Shown here in pieces: positions 10,649 through 21,622 of a stretch of 64,000 nt of DNA. A program made the translations under genes and the position numbers. The stretch's first letter is position 1; every line of letters begins with the position of its first letter. A model generated the notes under the pieces. That model was not told the origin of the DNA and searched no databases. It saw only the letters and a list, made by a program, of their open reading frames with translations. This DNA comes from Microstegium vimineum. Taxonomy: Eukaryota; Streptophyta; Magnoliopsida; Poales; Poaceae. The stretch lies in assembly GCA_022036555.1 (NCBI GenBank), contig CM039128.1:5270049-5334048 (forward strand). Direction: 5' to 3'.

Positions 10649-11552
10649 ATGGCTATGCCAGCCGTGAAGGTGTACGGGTGGGCTATCTCGCCGTTCGTGT
10701 CTGCTCGCCCTCGAAGAGGCCGGCGTCGACTACGAGCTCGTCCCTATGAGCCGCGAGCACGGCGACCACCGCCGCCCGGAGCACCTCGCTAGGAACGTAC
10801 GTACCTCCCTAGATCCACACCCACCATCAATTTCTTGGGTTTAATTTCACTCAGCTCGCCGATCGACTGACTGATCGACTCGCGTTACTATACTTCATTC
10901 CTGTCGCTGCAGCCTTTCGGGAATGTGCCGGTTCTCGAGGACGGCGATCTGACGATCTTCGGTAAGTTGATCGATCGATCCATGATCCATCAGGCGTCTC
11001 AATTACATTACAAAATCAGCTGTAACTTGTAAGCATTGTGACGTGACATTTTCTATTGGTTTTCCAGAATCCAGAGCGATCGCGAGGCATGTCGTCCGCA
11101 AGCACAAGCCAGAGCTGCTCGGTGCCAGCCAGCTCCAGCAACCTGGAGCAGTCAGCAATGGTGGACGTGTGGCTGGAAGTGGAGGCGCACCACCTACACC
11201 CTGCGGCGGTCGCCATCGTGGTGGAGTGCATCTTCGCGCCCTTCGTCGGCCGCGAGAGCAAGCAGGCCGCCATTGACGAGAACGTGGAGAAGCTCAAGTC
11301 GGTGCTGCAGGTGTACGAGTCACGGCTGAGCCAGTGCAGTGCAGGTACCTCGCTGGTGACTTCTTCAGCCTCGCTGACCTCAGCCACTTCGCCGTCTTGC
11401 ACTGCTTCATGGCAACGGAGTATGCCGGGATCGTGGAGACGCTCCCGCACGTCAGCGCCTGGTGGTATGGCCTCGCTGCACGCCCGGCGGCCATGAAGGT
11501 GGCGGAGTTCATGCCGGTAGGTGCGCCCGGGACACCCAAGAAACTGGAGTGA
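10649..11552 (+). pseudogene. Phi-class glutathione S-transferase pseudogene (GSTF-like)
   Basis: Three exons with sound splice sites: 10,649-10,796 (donor GTACGT), 10,913-10,961 (donor GTAAGT) and 11,068-11,552. Exon 1 encodes the thioredoxin-fold start (VKVYGWAISPFVS, then LALEEAGVDYELVPM). Exon 2 encodes PFGNVPVLEDGDLTIF and exon 3 the ESRAIARHV glutathione-site helix and C-terminal helical domain, ending in AEFMPVG. Three lesions break the frame: a small deletion near 10,705, a shift near 11,120 and a 5-bp tandem duplication at about 11,334-11,343. Each segment is otherwise well conserved, so inactivation looks recent. A functional enzyme would conjugate glutathione to electrophiles in the cytosol. 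Confidence 0.88.
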
Positions 11553-12314
11553 TCGATGATGAGAAATACTAGTAATGTGTTTTGTGTTTTTCCAAGTTTG
11601 TGTTTTCTATAAATAAATCACCTTTTGCTGCTCTCTCCACATGAATAAGAGATGTTTCGAAATTATATTAATGTATTTTTGTAAAATTTCATTGTGCTTC
11701 ATGTTAAAATGCAATATATATTTTATTATGTTCTTTCCTATATATTATTCCATATTATATTTTATTTTGTCTTCTACTTATCTGCATTTTAATTGTTATT
11801 TTTCTTTATTTAGTAGGGCTTTTTCCTTTTTAATGATTTTGTATTCCCCATATGTTAAGTTTAATCTATTTAATCTTTATTAATCATTATCCGCCTTTTC
11901 TGCCATTGATTGAAACTATTTGCTATAGTAGCGTCGCGTATAATTAATTTTTTCCTGCTTTTAAAGAAGTTGTTCTTTGGGAACCGGCCAGGCTAGTTCC
12001 GGCTGGGCCAGCACCATAGAAGAATCATTGTTTGTTCGTCCAGAATCTAAATATGTTTTCTCACCATCTTAACGATAGAAACATGACCACTTTTGGTTGT
12101 CAACACAACTCCTTAGCAAGTAGTAAGACTCCAGAATGGATTTATTTTACATCCAACAAAATTACCCTCACATTTTCACGGAGACAGTAATTATTGACAC
12201 CTCTTGCCTCTCTTCACTCTGGTTCAGATCATAACCAAAATGACAATGCCAAGTTGTTGTGTTGGTAATTGCAGTGTAATAAGCTGATGAAAAATGTGTG
12301 GACGGATGAGATCA
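11553..12314. other. Intergenic, AT-rich, with a fragment related to the 20-kb foldback element
   Basis: Between the GST pseudogene and the 3' end of sulfite oxidase. About 11,735-11,820 shares the order TTCCATATTATATTT ... CTTCTACTTATCTGCAT ... TTTCTTTATTTAGT with the centre of the element at 20,194-21,265, but without terminal inverted repeats. I see no gene here. Confidence 0.6.
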
Positions 12315-15300
12315 TCACATGAAGCTTCTAAGATCAGGTGTAGCCAAAAGTTGGACGCGATGCCAGCTTGTGTTCAGAATTCCTCTCAGGTTCCAGATTG
12401 ATTCCACGCTCTCAGGTTGCACATTTGCGCTGGAATCAACCTACAGGGTTTGTGGAAGATGAAAATAATGAAAGGATTCAGTATCATGAGAAATTCAGAG
12501 GCCTTATGTTGTAAAAATTAAACTGCAAAGATCAGCAACATGAAAAATAGGAGAAACCAGAAATAAATAAATAATACCGCTTTTGAAACAATCACGGTGT
12601 CGCCATTGACATCGACAACGGCCTCGAAGAGCACCCATGCCCACTTATCACATCTTATGTCACTAGTCACATATGGGACATCATGCTTTTGATACCGGTG
12701 TGCCTCGATCCAACTCTTGCCACCATCAGGGGAAATGTCAACCCTCTCAATGCCCCTACCACCTCCTGACAGGGCGTATCCAGCAACAGTAACCTGATGA
12801 AGAAAGTAATGATAAATTATAACGAGTGTTAGATCACAAAGGTAACTGGAACTCATTGAGTAAGCAAAGGCTGAGTTAAGAATTACATGTAACCTGTCCA
12901 GGTTTCACAGCACTCTTATCTTCCAAAGAACATACTGCAGACTGAAATATCATAGTGGTTTCAGAAAATGCGTAGAAAAAATTGTCTACAACAAATATGA
13001 CAAGCTACTCAGTGACTGTTAGTAAAAATAATTGTTACAGAAAGGAAGATCTGACCAGAAAATTTGAAACAATAATGAGTCCTTTTATGGTAGTTCAGTG
13101 TGTAATTGTAACAGTAATATGTGTTCCTTAATTAATATGCCAACAGCAGTTCCTAAAGTTTGTTCATTAGACAGGAACTTGGACCAACCATTCCAATCTG
13201 AGGTTCTACTAAAACAATATATGGCCACAATGTTATACCCCATTTCCTCAGTAGATCAGGCATTCAGTGCTGGCAATGTATTTCGAAACTGAGGAAGACA
13301 AAAAATTTAAGAAATAAGACACCTGAACTGGGTAGTCCATTTGGGGCTTCCTTGTTGACCACACGATATTATCCCAATCAACTGATGGAGGGAACATTTT
13401 ATAATCTTTTTGCACAAAGAAACCCTGGATCATGACGGATACGTTGCATTCATCTCTAGCCCAACCACTTGGCACGCCATGACTCCCCCAAGCTCGAGCC
13501 GCTCGTCGCCGCCACTCTACTCCAGGTAAATGCCACAGGCTGCTTCTTGTCTCTCAGCCGGCCCACTGTAGGGACAGCCCGGTCCATGACAGGACGACAG
13601 GGAAACCAACATATCGCACGGCCCAACAAGGCCCATTAGCCGTCGTCGTCTACCTCTAGCTTCAATTCAACAGCCGATACCTTCTTCTTCCTTCCACCAC
13701 CGCCGCTGCCTCCTCCCACCACCTCCAAAGGGAAAGATGGTCCGCGTACGCATCTTCTGCCATGCCGACCTCCAAGCCCTGCGGAAGCGCTCCGATCAGC
13801 TCCTGTCTGTAGAGCTCGTCTCTCTGGATTCCGTGAGCATAGCGAGCGACTCGTGTAAACTCCTCCTCAACCTGATTGAGGGGACGGACTATCCCGAGAA
13901 GGTCAAGCTGATTGAGCGGAGGTGCTGGAACTGCCGCCAGATGGTTCTCCTCTCGCTGATAGCAGGCGTGGCGCTGGAGCTCCACAAGATCAAGCATGAT
14001 CTGTATCCCCTCCTCGTTTCTCCGGAGGCGGCCAAGCTGGAAGGGGGCTCCTTCCTGAAAGACCTCCTACTCCTCAAGAACTCAGCACTTACGCTCGTAC
14101 GTCTGGCGAAGGACGCTAAGGAAATAGTCCAAGGACTTGACCAGGAGGTTGTGATCGATGGGCTCTTAGGCAAAGTTAAAAATTTTGGGCAAGTGGTAGA
14201 GGATACCGCTCATCTGGTACTGAAAGGTAGTCACAACATTGCCTGGCTTCAGGCACGTCTCCCGTCCGTTCTCGATCCGGTTGTTGACCCCGGTTCAGTT
14301 CCCTGATCCTCATAAGTAGACTATATATATATCAGCTGTTTCTTGTTGTCAGCTCTGGAGTATTTTTTTAGAGGGCCTGGCAAACAGCTTAATAAAACTG
14401 TAGAGGTAGTTTGCGCAGCTCCCAAATGTTGCGATGTTTACTTCTTGGAGTGGCAACACCCTTTATGTTTGGATGATGTTAATGGATTTTAAATAATTTG
14501 TATTATTATGGTGCTGTTTTCTCATTATGTGCTAGGGTACAACTTGCAATTACTTTCAGTTAGGATGATTCTGTGGAATGGCAGCTCCACCACCATTCTG
14601 TTGAACGGCAGCTCCACAAATATTACGGAAAAATTTGTTACGGAAACACAGTTCACATGGAGGTATTCTCTCTTTTGGGGAAATTAACTCTCAACAAAGA
14701 TGCAGAGTTCCCTCAACTTTCACCCCAGCTGCGTCATTGAAATTAATTTCGGCCGGCCGCCGGATCCTCCCATGGATGGCCACGACCCCTCGTATATAAT
14801 TGCTACTGTGCTGTGCCGAGTATATAACCGACCCCTCGTGTCCGCAAAAAAAAAATTATGGAGACGAGGGGGTCGGTTATCATTTTAAGTTACATTATTT
14901 GTTTCCTAAAGTGCCCACATTTCTACTAAAAATGTTTCCTAATTTCTCAGCTTAGCCAGATACTTCATAATCATTGTGCAATTATCTTTCATTACCTACA
15001 ATAGTACCCCTATATTTGTACAAAACTCACTTTTCTCCCTCTTCATAATGGAACACGAATAACCTGATACCTTGCAATCCCTACACTATGCTAATATTCC
15101 CGTCTCTATCTAATATTTCTATTCCATGTATGACCATATGATGTGCAGGGATTTTCACTTGCTGCCCTGCCCCGTGCGAAGCATGGGGATACCTGCTAGT
15201 TCACCACAAGCTCCACTCCCAAGTAAATCTCGGATTGTGTGCTGGTAGCTTGCTGGCCAGGCAGCAGTCTCAGCCCAGGCGACCTAAATCGGACACCTAG

Positions 15301-17633
15301 GCAGGAAGCCTTGCCTGGGAGCACAACCAAGCCGCCCCTTAACCATCCAAGATATATCCACAGTATGTTGATACTCTGTTTTGATAGTATGGTCATATGA
15401 ATAGGATTTATCGATTGAGGATTAAATCTATTCCAACCATAAGTTGTATTTGTAGCGATAGGTTTAAGCCTGTTCACATAGTTTTTCCTGACAGGTTCAT
15501 ACTGAGGTTTTCAGAAGACGATGAACCCCCAAAATAGGCACTGTACGTGGGCCATGTTGTCTGTACTTTGGTCGAGAGAAAAGTTTAAGCTTATATAGTT
15601 ATATGTTTTTATGGAAAACTGTGCTATTTTCATATTTCAATATGAAATTTTCAATAATGAACTGTGCTTATTTTTGCTGTATGGACAACATGGAACCAAA
15701 ATAAGAGAGTAATGTATTTCGAAACTGAGGAAGACAAAGAATTTAAGAAATAAGACACCTGAACTGGGTAGTCCATTTGGGGCTTCCTTGTTGACCACAC
15801 GATATTATCCCAATCAACTGATGGAGGGAACATCTTATAATCTTTTTGCATGAAGAAACCCTGGATCATGACGGATAAGTTACATTCATCTCTAGCAAAG
15901 CAGGAAAGACAACTACAAGGAGAAATGAAGAAAGCATACTGAACTTTAGACTCTTCCTCAATTATGTCAATTTTATCTAACCATTTGACAGAACGGGCAC
16001 CAATGACACCTGGAACAATGGCACGGAGAGGGTATCCATGATCACGCTTGAGTACCTTGGGATTAGGAACAGAATAGAGTTATTTGGGATATGAATCAGA
16101 TGCACATGTAAATGGAATAGTGAAGAGTACCATGCGTGTGAAGACTGTCAGCATAGAATTCATAATTCTCAGATAGCCAAATGAATTTAATAAACCCAGA
16201 CATGATTCTCATAACGAAGAAATGTAAATTAAAGCATATTACCTCGCCATTCATTTCATAAGCAAGCAATACGTCTGCTGCAGGATTGGTTGCCTGGCCC
16301 AAGGGAATCGATGCTTTGTATGGACCACCTTTTTCCTCCTGACCTTGTTGTAAAAATGGTTTTTATTTATATATAATATGATAAGTCTGCCATACTCTGT
16401 TGAACAACTAGTATAGTATATAGATTCAGAGAACTCACAGGGCAGTTATCAACACTAATGAACTCAACATGCTTTCCACCAGACGGAGTGATTTCAGTAT
16501 GATATGGCACAGAAACAAGCTGAAGGACATCTGATAATTTAGCTCCTCCCCAAGTTGCTGAAACCAAACATATATATGTCGATCGAATAACAGCAACGTA
16601 CTGTACAATTAATAAGAGAAAGCAAGGGATGGAAGTTTGATTATTCTTGACACTGCTGCTGCTACCTAGAGTTGGTAGTTGGAGAGTGAAGGATGAGGCA
16701 TACTAACCGTTCCCAAGAGCACAAACATCCCATCCAACGCCCCTCACCTTCCTGCTCCTGCTCATCTCCGTCCTCCTGTTCCCTGCACACTGAAGTACGT
16801 ACCCAAATCGCGTCATATACCGATATAATTTGGCTGTCAATTTCACAGTAACATCGTCATTATTGGACCAACAAACAGAAGAGCACACCTGCAGGGTTGC
16901 GGTAACATTGTACTTTGGCAGCTTCCTGCAAATTAAACAAACGAAAGTGAATCGAACATTCAGACAGAAGTTGTCAGCCTCGGCATACCATCGAACAGGA
17001 GGCCGGCAAGCCAAAATAGCACTGGATGCATGCGTGGTTGAACGATTCCCAATTTCTCATATCATCCCACAACAGACCTTATGTCATCTAGAGAGAGCCG
17101 CCTCGGCCCACCTACGAGGCCACCGATGGTCACGTAGTAGCTGCAAATCCACGCAAGCAACAGTAAGGCCAACAATTGAACCACTATCGCGTCAAGAACC
17201 AACAATCATGCATCCGGAGAGGAACGATGAACGACCAGCTCCATCATGCAGCTAGCGAACCTGTCAATGTCATCGAGGATGGGAATGGGGCCATGGTTGC
17301 GCTTGAAGAAGAGGTCAACGGGGGTGATGTACGACGCCGCCAGGTCCCGCCGCGCCGGCTCCGCGTTGAATGGCTCCTACGTACGTGACGGCAACTTCGT
17401 TCGTCAGTCGTCCTCGGCCGTACCACCTCGAGGACGAATCAACAGGCATGGAAAGAAAAAGGATTCTACTGAACTCGTGGGTTCAATCACATCGCGAATC
17501 GCGATCGGTGAAATGAAGAATGGGGGGCGATCGGCGATGTAACCGGACGGACCTTGGCGTTGATGCGGAGAGAGGGGTGGCGTGGGGGCTCGCTGGAGTA
17601 GTCGGAGGGGCCCCGCAGCGCGCTTTGCGCCAT
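12315..17633 (-). CDS. SO: Sulfite oxidase (molybdenum enzyme), 12 exons
   Basis: Peroxisomal enzyme family oxidising sulfite to sulfate with molybdopterin as cofactor. Minus-strand exons: 17,633-17,553; 17,376-17,261; 17,140-17,078; 16,925-16,889; 16,789-16,708; 16,557-16,439; 16,338-16,243; 16,055-15,945; 15,860-15,759; 12,941-12,894; 12,793-12,578; 12,440-12,315. All splice sites are GT-AG and phases join without a break. The protein is 398 residues, close to the roughly 393 of Arabidopsis. The Moco-binding domain includes KRNHGPIP and LQ-CAGNRR (the Cys ligand of Mo) in exons 2-5, and exons 10-12 hold the dimerisation domain (SGGGRGIERVD, DKWAWVLFEA). Plant enzymes lack the heme domain, as here. 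Exon 9 is duplicated at 13,424-13,323. The predicted C-terminus ends SFM, not the usual SNL/SKL-type peroxisomal signal. Confidence 0.93.
13275..13460 (-). repeat. Duplicated sulfite oxidase exon 9, copy B
   Basis: Same length (186 bp) as copy A. Its exon (13,424-13,323) is in frame with both splice sites intact and one obvious amino-acid change (Met to Val, GFFVQ). If both copies were spliced in, the protein would gain a 34-residue direct repeat without a frameshift. The DNA between the copies (13,461-15,710) is unrelated to sulfite oxidase. Confidence 0.93.
13737..14306 (+). CDS. Unrecognised 189-residue protein lying inside the sulfite oxidase gene, opposite strand
   Basis: I do not recognise the family. 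The ORF is intact from ATG to TGA and predicts a mostly alpha-helical, Leu/Val/Lys-rich soluble protein with no signal peptide or clear membrane segment. Residues about 55-70 hold a Cys pair (RRCWNCRQ), followed by a hydrophobic helix. The upstream 180 bp looks like a plant promoter: three GGCCCA site II-like motifs (about 13,559, 13,620 and 13,629) and a CT-rich leader just before the ATG. It sits in the 2.25-kb segment between the duplicated exon 9 copies, so it probably arrived with the duplication. It could be a real grass gene, a captured gene fragment or a chance ORF; length and promoter favour a gene. Confidence 0.6.
   Translation: MVRVRIFCHADLQALRKRSDQLLSVELVSLDSVSIASDSCKLLLNLIEGTDYPEKVKLIERRCWNCRQMVLLSLIAGVALELHKIKHDLYPLLVSPEAAKLEGGSFLKDLLLLKNSALTLVRLAKDAKEIVQGLDQEVVIDGLLGKVKNFGQVVEDTAHLVLKGSHNIAWLQARLPSVLDPVVDPGSVP
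14823..14880. repeat. Inverted repeat / hairpin, about 16-bp arms
   Basis: ATAACCGACCCCTCGT on the left pairs with ACGAGGGGGTCGGTTAT on the right (one base bulged) across a loop with an A run. Confidence 0.75.
15150..15350 (-). repeat. Possible SINE-like or LINE-tail repeat
   Basis: Read on the minus strand it starts GGGGCGGCTTGGTTGTGCTC and runs through a GC-rich block to GAACTAGCAGGTATCCCC and a short inverted repeat (CCCCATGCTTCGCACGGGG). The style is that of a dispersed grass repeat; the exact family is not determined. Confidence 0.3.
15711..15896 (-). repeat. Duplicated sulfite oxidase exon 9, copy A (with flanking intron)
   Basis: A 186-bp segment holding exon 9 (15,860-15,759; 34 codons, GFFMQKDYKMFPP...) plus bits of both introns. 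It is repeated in direct orientation at 13,275-13,460 with about 95% identity. Acceptor CCAG|G and donor CAG|GTGTC are intact. This copy keeps GFFMQ, the residue seen in other plant sulfite oxidases. Confidence 0.93.
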
Positions 17634-18254
17634 CCTTCTTGTTACACTACTTTGTTTGCTTGACACGGGAGGGGACTGGGGCAGTGGGCTACTGCTATAC
17701 CGTACACCGCCGGCCGCCGGGACGATCGGGAGGAGGGGTTGCCGGCTCCTTATTAGGAGCAGCTGCCAAAGGTAGCGGTTTCGATGCTGCCTAGGCGGCA
17801 GCCAACGGTTTTGTAACTAAGAAATCAAACAGCTCTTCTCAGCTTGTTGCAACTTGTTTGTTGTTAACTAAGAAATCAAACACTTCTAGATTTCTTTCAG
17901 CATCTATTGGACCCTGGATTTGGCTTTGACATTTACTACCCTCAAAGTTTCCAGAAATCAAATCAGATTTTTATTATTATTTAGATGGAAAACCCCATAT
18001 CTGAAACTAGGTGGATGACCAAAAATGTCTGATTTTAATAGTTAGCTGGTGTCTGTCTGTTACTATCTGTTTTCGTATAGTACAAAGTTCAAAATCAAAC
18101 TAATATGTAACTTAAAGTTAAGAAGTGTAATTTATCCAAATTTTAAGTTTGAATAAATTTGCATTGGTAGCTCCTCTAATAATGACGACGACTTGCATTT
18201 TGGGCTCCGTTACAGGTGGAAGCCAGGGTGGGGCTTCCTGTATGTCCTGAGACA

Positions 18255-18640
18255 GAGGTAGGATCGAGCAGAACCCTAGTTCAATTTGAATTTATTTTGT
18301 TTCTAAAATAAATACCTTGGGGCAGTTGTTGGTTCGTCGGTTTAGATTGGTTTTATCATTTTTGGCAACGTATACTAGAGTGACTGGCCTTGACACTATC
18401 GTTCGAAGCATTTTGCCTGCTAAAGAGAGATATACGATGATGTCCGGTTTCTGCTAAGATACGATATGATGGATGGAGTTGCAGTCTTGCTGGTTTTCGG
18501 ATGTTACTATGATGATATGATATACCCAATTCAGTACTCCCTCTTGTGAGTTAGATACGCGCTGTGGGAATTCCTAGGAAGGTGTCTCTGATTAGAGTGT
18601 GAAATCTTTTTCATTTAGTGACGAAACCGCTTGCTAAAAT
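18255..18640 (+). repeat. Diverged copy of the segment upstream of the F-box gene
   Basis: Shares, in the same order, GAGGTAGG, AGTTCA.TTT, CCTTGGGGC, CCTTGACACTAT, TTCGAAG, TTTTC.GATGTTACTATGAT and TCTCTGAT with 5,470-5,800. Identity is patchy, roughly two thirds by eye. Confidence 0.65.
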
Positions 18641-18643
18641 ACT

Positions 18644-18665
18644 AGCAGCAGCAGCTGCTGCTGCT
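18644..18665. repeat. 22-bp perfect palindrome of CAG/CTG triplets
   Basis: Eleven bases AGCAGCAGCAG followed directly by CTGCTGCTGCT. No associated gene. Confidence 0.9.
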
Positions 18666-20193
18666 CAAGCAAGTCCACTAGCAGCTGCCCAGAAGGGATG
18701 GCAGGCTGGGCCATAAGTGGACCATTAATGGGCTCCCGATGAGCACCATTTTTGGTCTGCTGTAGGGCCACACAGTTCTAAGGGCAAAAAGAAAAAAAAA
18801 AGAGAGCTTTTCTTTATTGAATTTACATTGTTTTGTTAGCTTTCTTCAGTGAAGTATTTTTAAAAGTATAGACAGATAAGTTTATTGCCTCAACAATAAT
18901 TATGTTTACTTCCCTTTTTTTTGAGAATTAATTGTGACCTTCAGAATTATGTTTTGTTAAATAATGTTTTAGTCTTTGGGCTATTATTAGTTTAATTTCC
19001 AAGAATGTTTAATTCATCACAAGATAATGTAAGGGCTTTGTTGTTGTGATACACCCAAATAACTATGAGCCGTCTATTGAATTAGATCGGATGGTTAGAA
19101 ATATCTACTGCCTCCTAGGAAGTAATATGTAAAATATATATTTAGTTAATTTTTAATTTTATAAAACAAGATAAAGAAAGAAAGTTTTAGATATAAAGAT
19201 CTTTATATCTAATTGATGTATATATGATTTATTATATCAGTATTTTTTATAAAAAAATTCAACTTTAGGTAGGAAATAATTCAGTATTCAACTTTATATG
19301 ATCTATTGATGCCGATGCTAATATAAACATAACATGATATACATTGGTGCATACCGTTTACATCATAACGTGATATATTCATGCATACATGAAACTTTGT
19401 GTGTGCCAACTTTGCGTACACGACCAACGTACATTTTCTTTTTTTTTAAGAAACATGTCCACTAGTGTGCATGTTTTTTTAGAAACATTTCCAATGTACA
19501 TGAAACATGTTATAGAAAACATACATGATATAACCAGCCCTAGCGGCAGCCATCTGATCGGTCGCATGCTGGTAAAAGGAAGGAACACATCGAAAAGGAA
19601 TGATGACGACATGATTTGATAATATTTGTTTTTTATTTACAATGTTAATTGATTAATTAACTAAATCAAAAAATCTAAAAATGAAGGGTTTAGATTTATT
19701 TAAGATATTATCTCTTAGTGAGTAAAAAGGATACCGTAACATTGTCTATAATGTAATTGTTCTCATTTCTAAGAAACTATGAAGATTTTAGTTCCAATAA
19801 TTGTAGATTTAAGCACAATTGTTAGCATATGACAACATCAGCTACCGTATGCAGCAACGCACATATTTTTGGACGAGTGGTTTCCCAACAGGGAGGAACT
19901 TTTATACTGGTCGGTGCCGACAAATTAAGTTTAAGTTTGTTTTGTTCTAAACAAATGGCTCGAGGCAGTTGTTCTTTTGTTCGTTCGTTCGTTTGTTTCT
20001 TTGTTTTTTTTTCTTGCAAAAAGTTGTTGTTTAGGGGGTGTTTGCTTCTACCCTAGTAAACTTTTCTTGTCACATCGAATGCTTAATACTGATCTAGAGT
20101 ATCAAATATTGACTAATTATAAAACTAATTGCATAGATTGAGATTAATTTACGAGATAAATATATTAAGTCTAATTAGTACATGATTTGACAA

Positions 20194-20506
20194 GAGGTAA
20201 ATGCACCGTAGGTCCATTAACTTTTGGTGGTGTGTCATCAAGGTCCATCAATTATTAAATTGTATTTTTGAGTCCATTAATTTTTGATGGTATGTCATAC
20301 AAGTCCATCAATTTTCAAACTGCATTTTTGGGTCCATTAACTATTGGTGGTGTGTCATCTAGGTCTGTCAACTTCCACATTGTATTTTTTGGTCTCTAAA
20401 GTTTTAAACTGGTTCACGGTAGGTCCATACCCCTGTAATTAGCAAATAAATCTGACATGACACACAAAATAAACGACCGCCATGAAGTACGTATATGTAA
20501 AATGCA

Positions 20507-20596
<90 letters not shown>

Positions 20597-21265
20597 TTTT
20601 TTTTGTGCATTGTTCCATATTATATTTCATTTTCTCTTCCACTTATCAACATTTGATTGTTATTTTTCTTTATTTAGTGGGTATTTATTTTTCATATTTT
20701 TGTGTTTCCCTTGTATTTCATTTATATAATATGAAAAAATAATCATAGAAATATAAATAAGAACAAAAAAATGGAAAAATAAATTAAATTGTTATATGCT
20801 ATGAATATATAAATAAATCAATAACTTAAATAGAAAATAATTTAATAAATAACACAAAAACATTAAAAGGGAAAACCCCACTAAATAAAGAAAAATAACA
20901 ATGCTAATAAGTGTAATAGAAAAGAAATATAATATGAAAAGATGCATAAGAAATAATTGAATTATTCCTACTCCATGCAGGCAGCTTATTTTGCGTGCTA
21001 TGTTAGATCTATTGGCTAATCGCAGAGGCATGGACCTACAGTGAACAAGTTAAAAAGTTTATAGATTAAAAAATATAATTTGGAAGTTGATGGACCTAGA
21101 TGACACACCACCAATAGTTAATAGATCCAAAAAATATAGTTTGGAAGTTGATGAACTTGTATGACACACTACCAAAAGTTAATGGACCTAAAAATACAAT
21201 TTGAACGTTGATGAACCTAGATAATACACCATTAAAAGTTAATGGACTTACGGTGCATTTAACTC
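20194..21265. mobile_element. Non-autonomous Mutator-type / foldback element, 1,072 bp
   Basis: A perfect 9-bp duplication ATTTGACAA flanks it (20,185-20,193 and 21,266-21,274). Its ends are inverted repeats starting GAG(G/T)TAAATGCACCGTA(G/A)GTCC. The arms (about 220 bp each) are built of roughly 60-bp tandem units, each containing GTCCATTAA and GTGTGTCAT, so each terminal repeat is itself a short array. The core has CATA/AT microsatellites and an AT-rich inverted repeat (about 20,610-20,740 against 20,800-20,960). There is no transposase. The 9-bp duplication points to Mutator-type mobilisation. Confidence 0.85.
20507..20595. repeat. (ATAC)n-(AT)n microsatellite
   Basis: About five ATAC units followed by about 30 AT units in the core of the foldback element. 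The short ORFs spanning it, reading as poly(IleTyr), are artefacts. Confidence 0.97.
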
Positions 21266-21420
21266 ATTTGACAATATAGTGCTACAGTAAATATGTGCTT
21301 ATGATAAATTAATTAGGCTTAATAAACTCGTTTAGTGAATTAATCATGACTTCTATAATTAGTTTTAAGATTGATTTCTTCTAATTAGCATATAAACATT
21401 TGATGTTTCAGTGACAAAAT

Positions 21421-21622
21421 GGATCCAAACAAGCCATTTAAGTGTCTTACATTGATCTTATCACGTCTAGCAATGGCTTCATAGTTGCTGTCAGTCTGGC
21501 CTCGTTTCAGCATATAGGATGGATCCAAACAAGCCATTAGTGTGTTAGATACTAAGATTGGTTTCATCATGCCTAGCAATGGCTTCATAGTCGCTGTCGG
21601 TCTCACCTCGTTTCAGCATTGG
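21421..21622. repeat. 100-bp tandem duplication
   Basis: Both units start GGATCCAAACAAGCCATT (21,421 and 21,521) and contain CTAGCAATGGCTTCATAGT and GCTGTC.GTCT..CCTCGTTTCAGCAT. The sequence is related to about 5,575-5,625 in the F-box upstream repeat. Confidence 0.85.

Larger units (their letters stand above)
14307..15710. other. Rest of the segment between the duplicated exons; no gene seen
   Basis: Contains the 3' flank of the 189-codon ORF, a hairpin at about 14,823-14,880, a possible SINE-like repeat at 15,150-15,350 and AT-rich sequence. In the sulfite oxidase transcript it would be intron. Confidence 0.6.
17634..20034. other. Intergenic: sulfite oxidase promoter side and old repeats
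   Basis: 17,634-17,800 is GC-rich sequence just upstream of the sulfite oxidase ATG, the likely promoter and leader. Beyond it are diverged repeat copies (18,255-18,640 and 19,900-20,010) and AT-rich DNA (19,000-19,800). Small ORFs here show no recognisable product. Confidence 0.6.
20035..21420. mobile_element. Old MITE interrupted by a Mutator-type foldback element
   Basis: The left part (20,035-20,193) and right part (21,266-21,420) form the halves of a palindromic grass MITE: TGTCACATCGAATG ... ACTAATTATAAAACTAATTGCATAGA ... ATTAAGTCTAATTAGTACATG on the left, and the complementary order TTAATTAGGCTTAATAAACTCG ... ATAATTAGTTTTA ... CATTTGATGT on the right. The ends resemble each other as inverted repeats with TGTTTG. 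The arms meet at the insertion point of the inner element. Confidence 0.75.

Noticed and set aside
14570..14650. Repeated GGCAGCTCCAC segments after the 189-codon ORF
   Set aside because: Only two short, imperfect units; too little to call a repeat element.
16703..17542. Plus-strand ORFs across the sulfite oxidase 5' exons
   Set aside because: They are shadows of GC-rich exons of the minus-strand gene. The minus-strand exons join with correct phases to a known enzyme.
20439..20742. ORFs with long Ile-Tyr or Tyr-Ile runs
   Set aside because: They are translations of the AT microsatellite in the foldback element.
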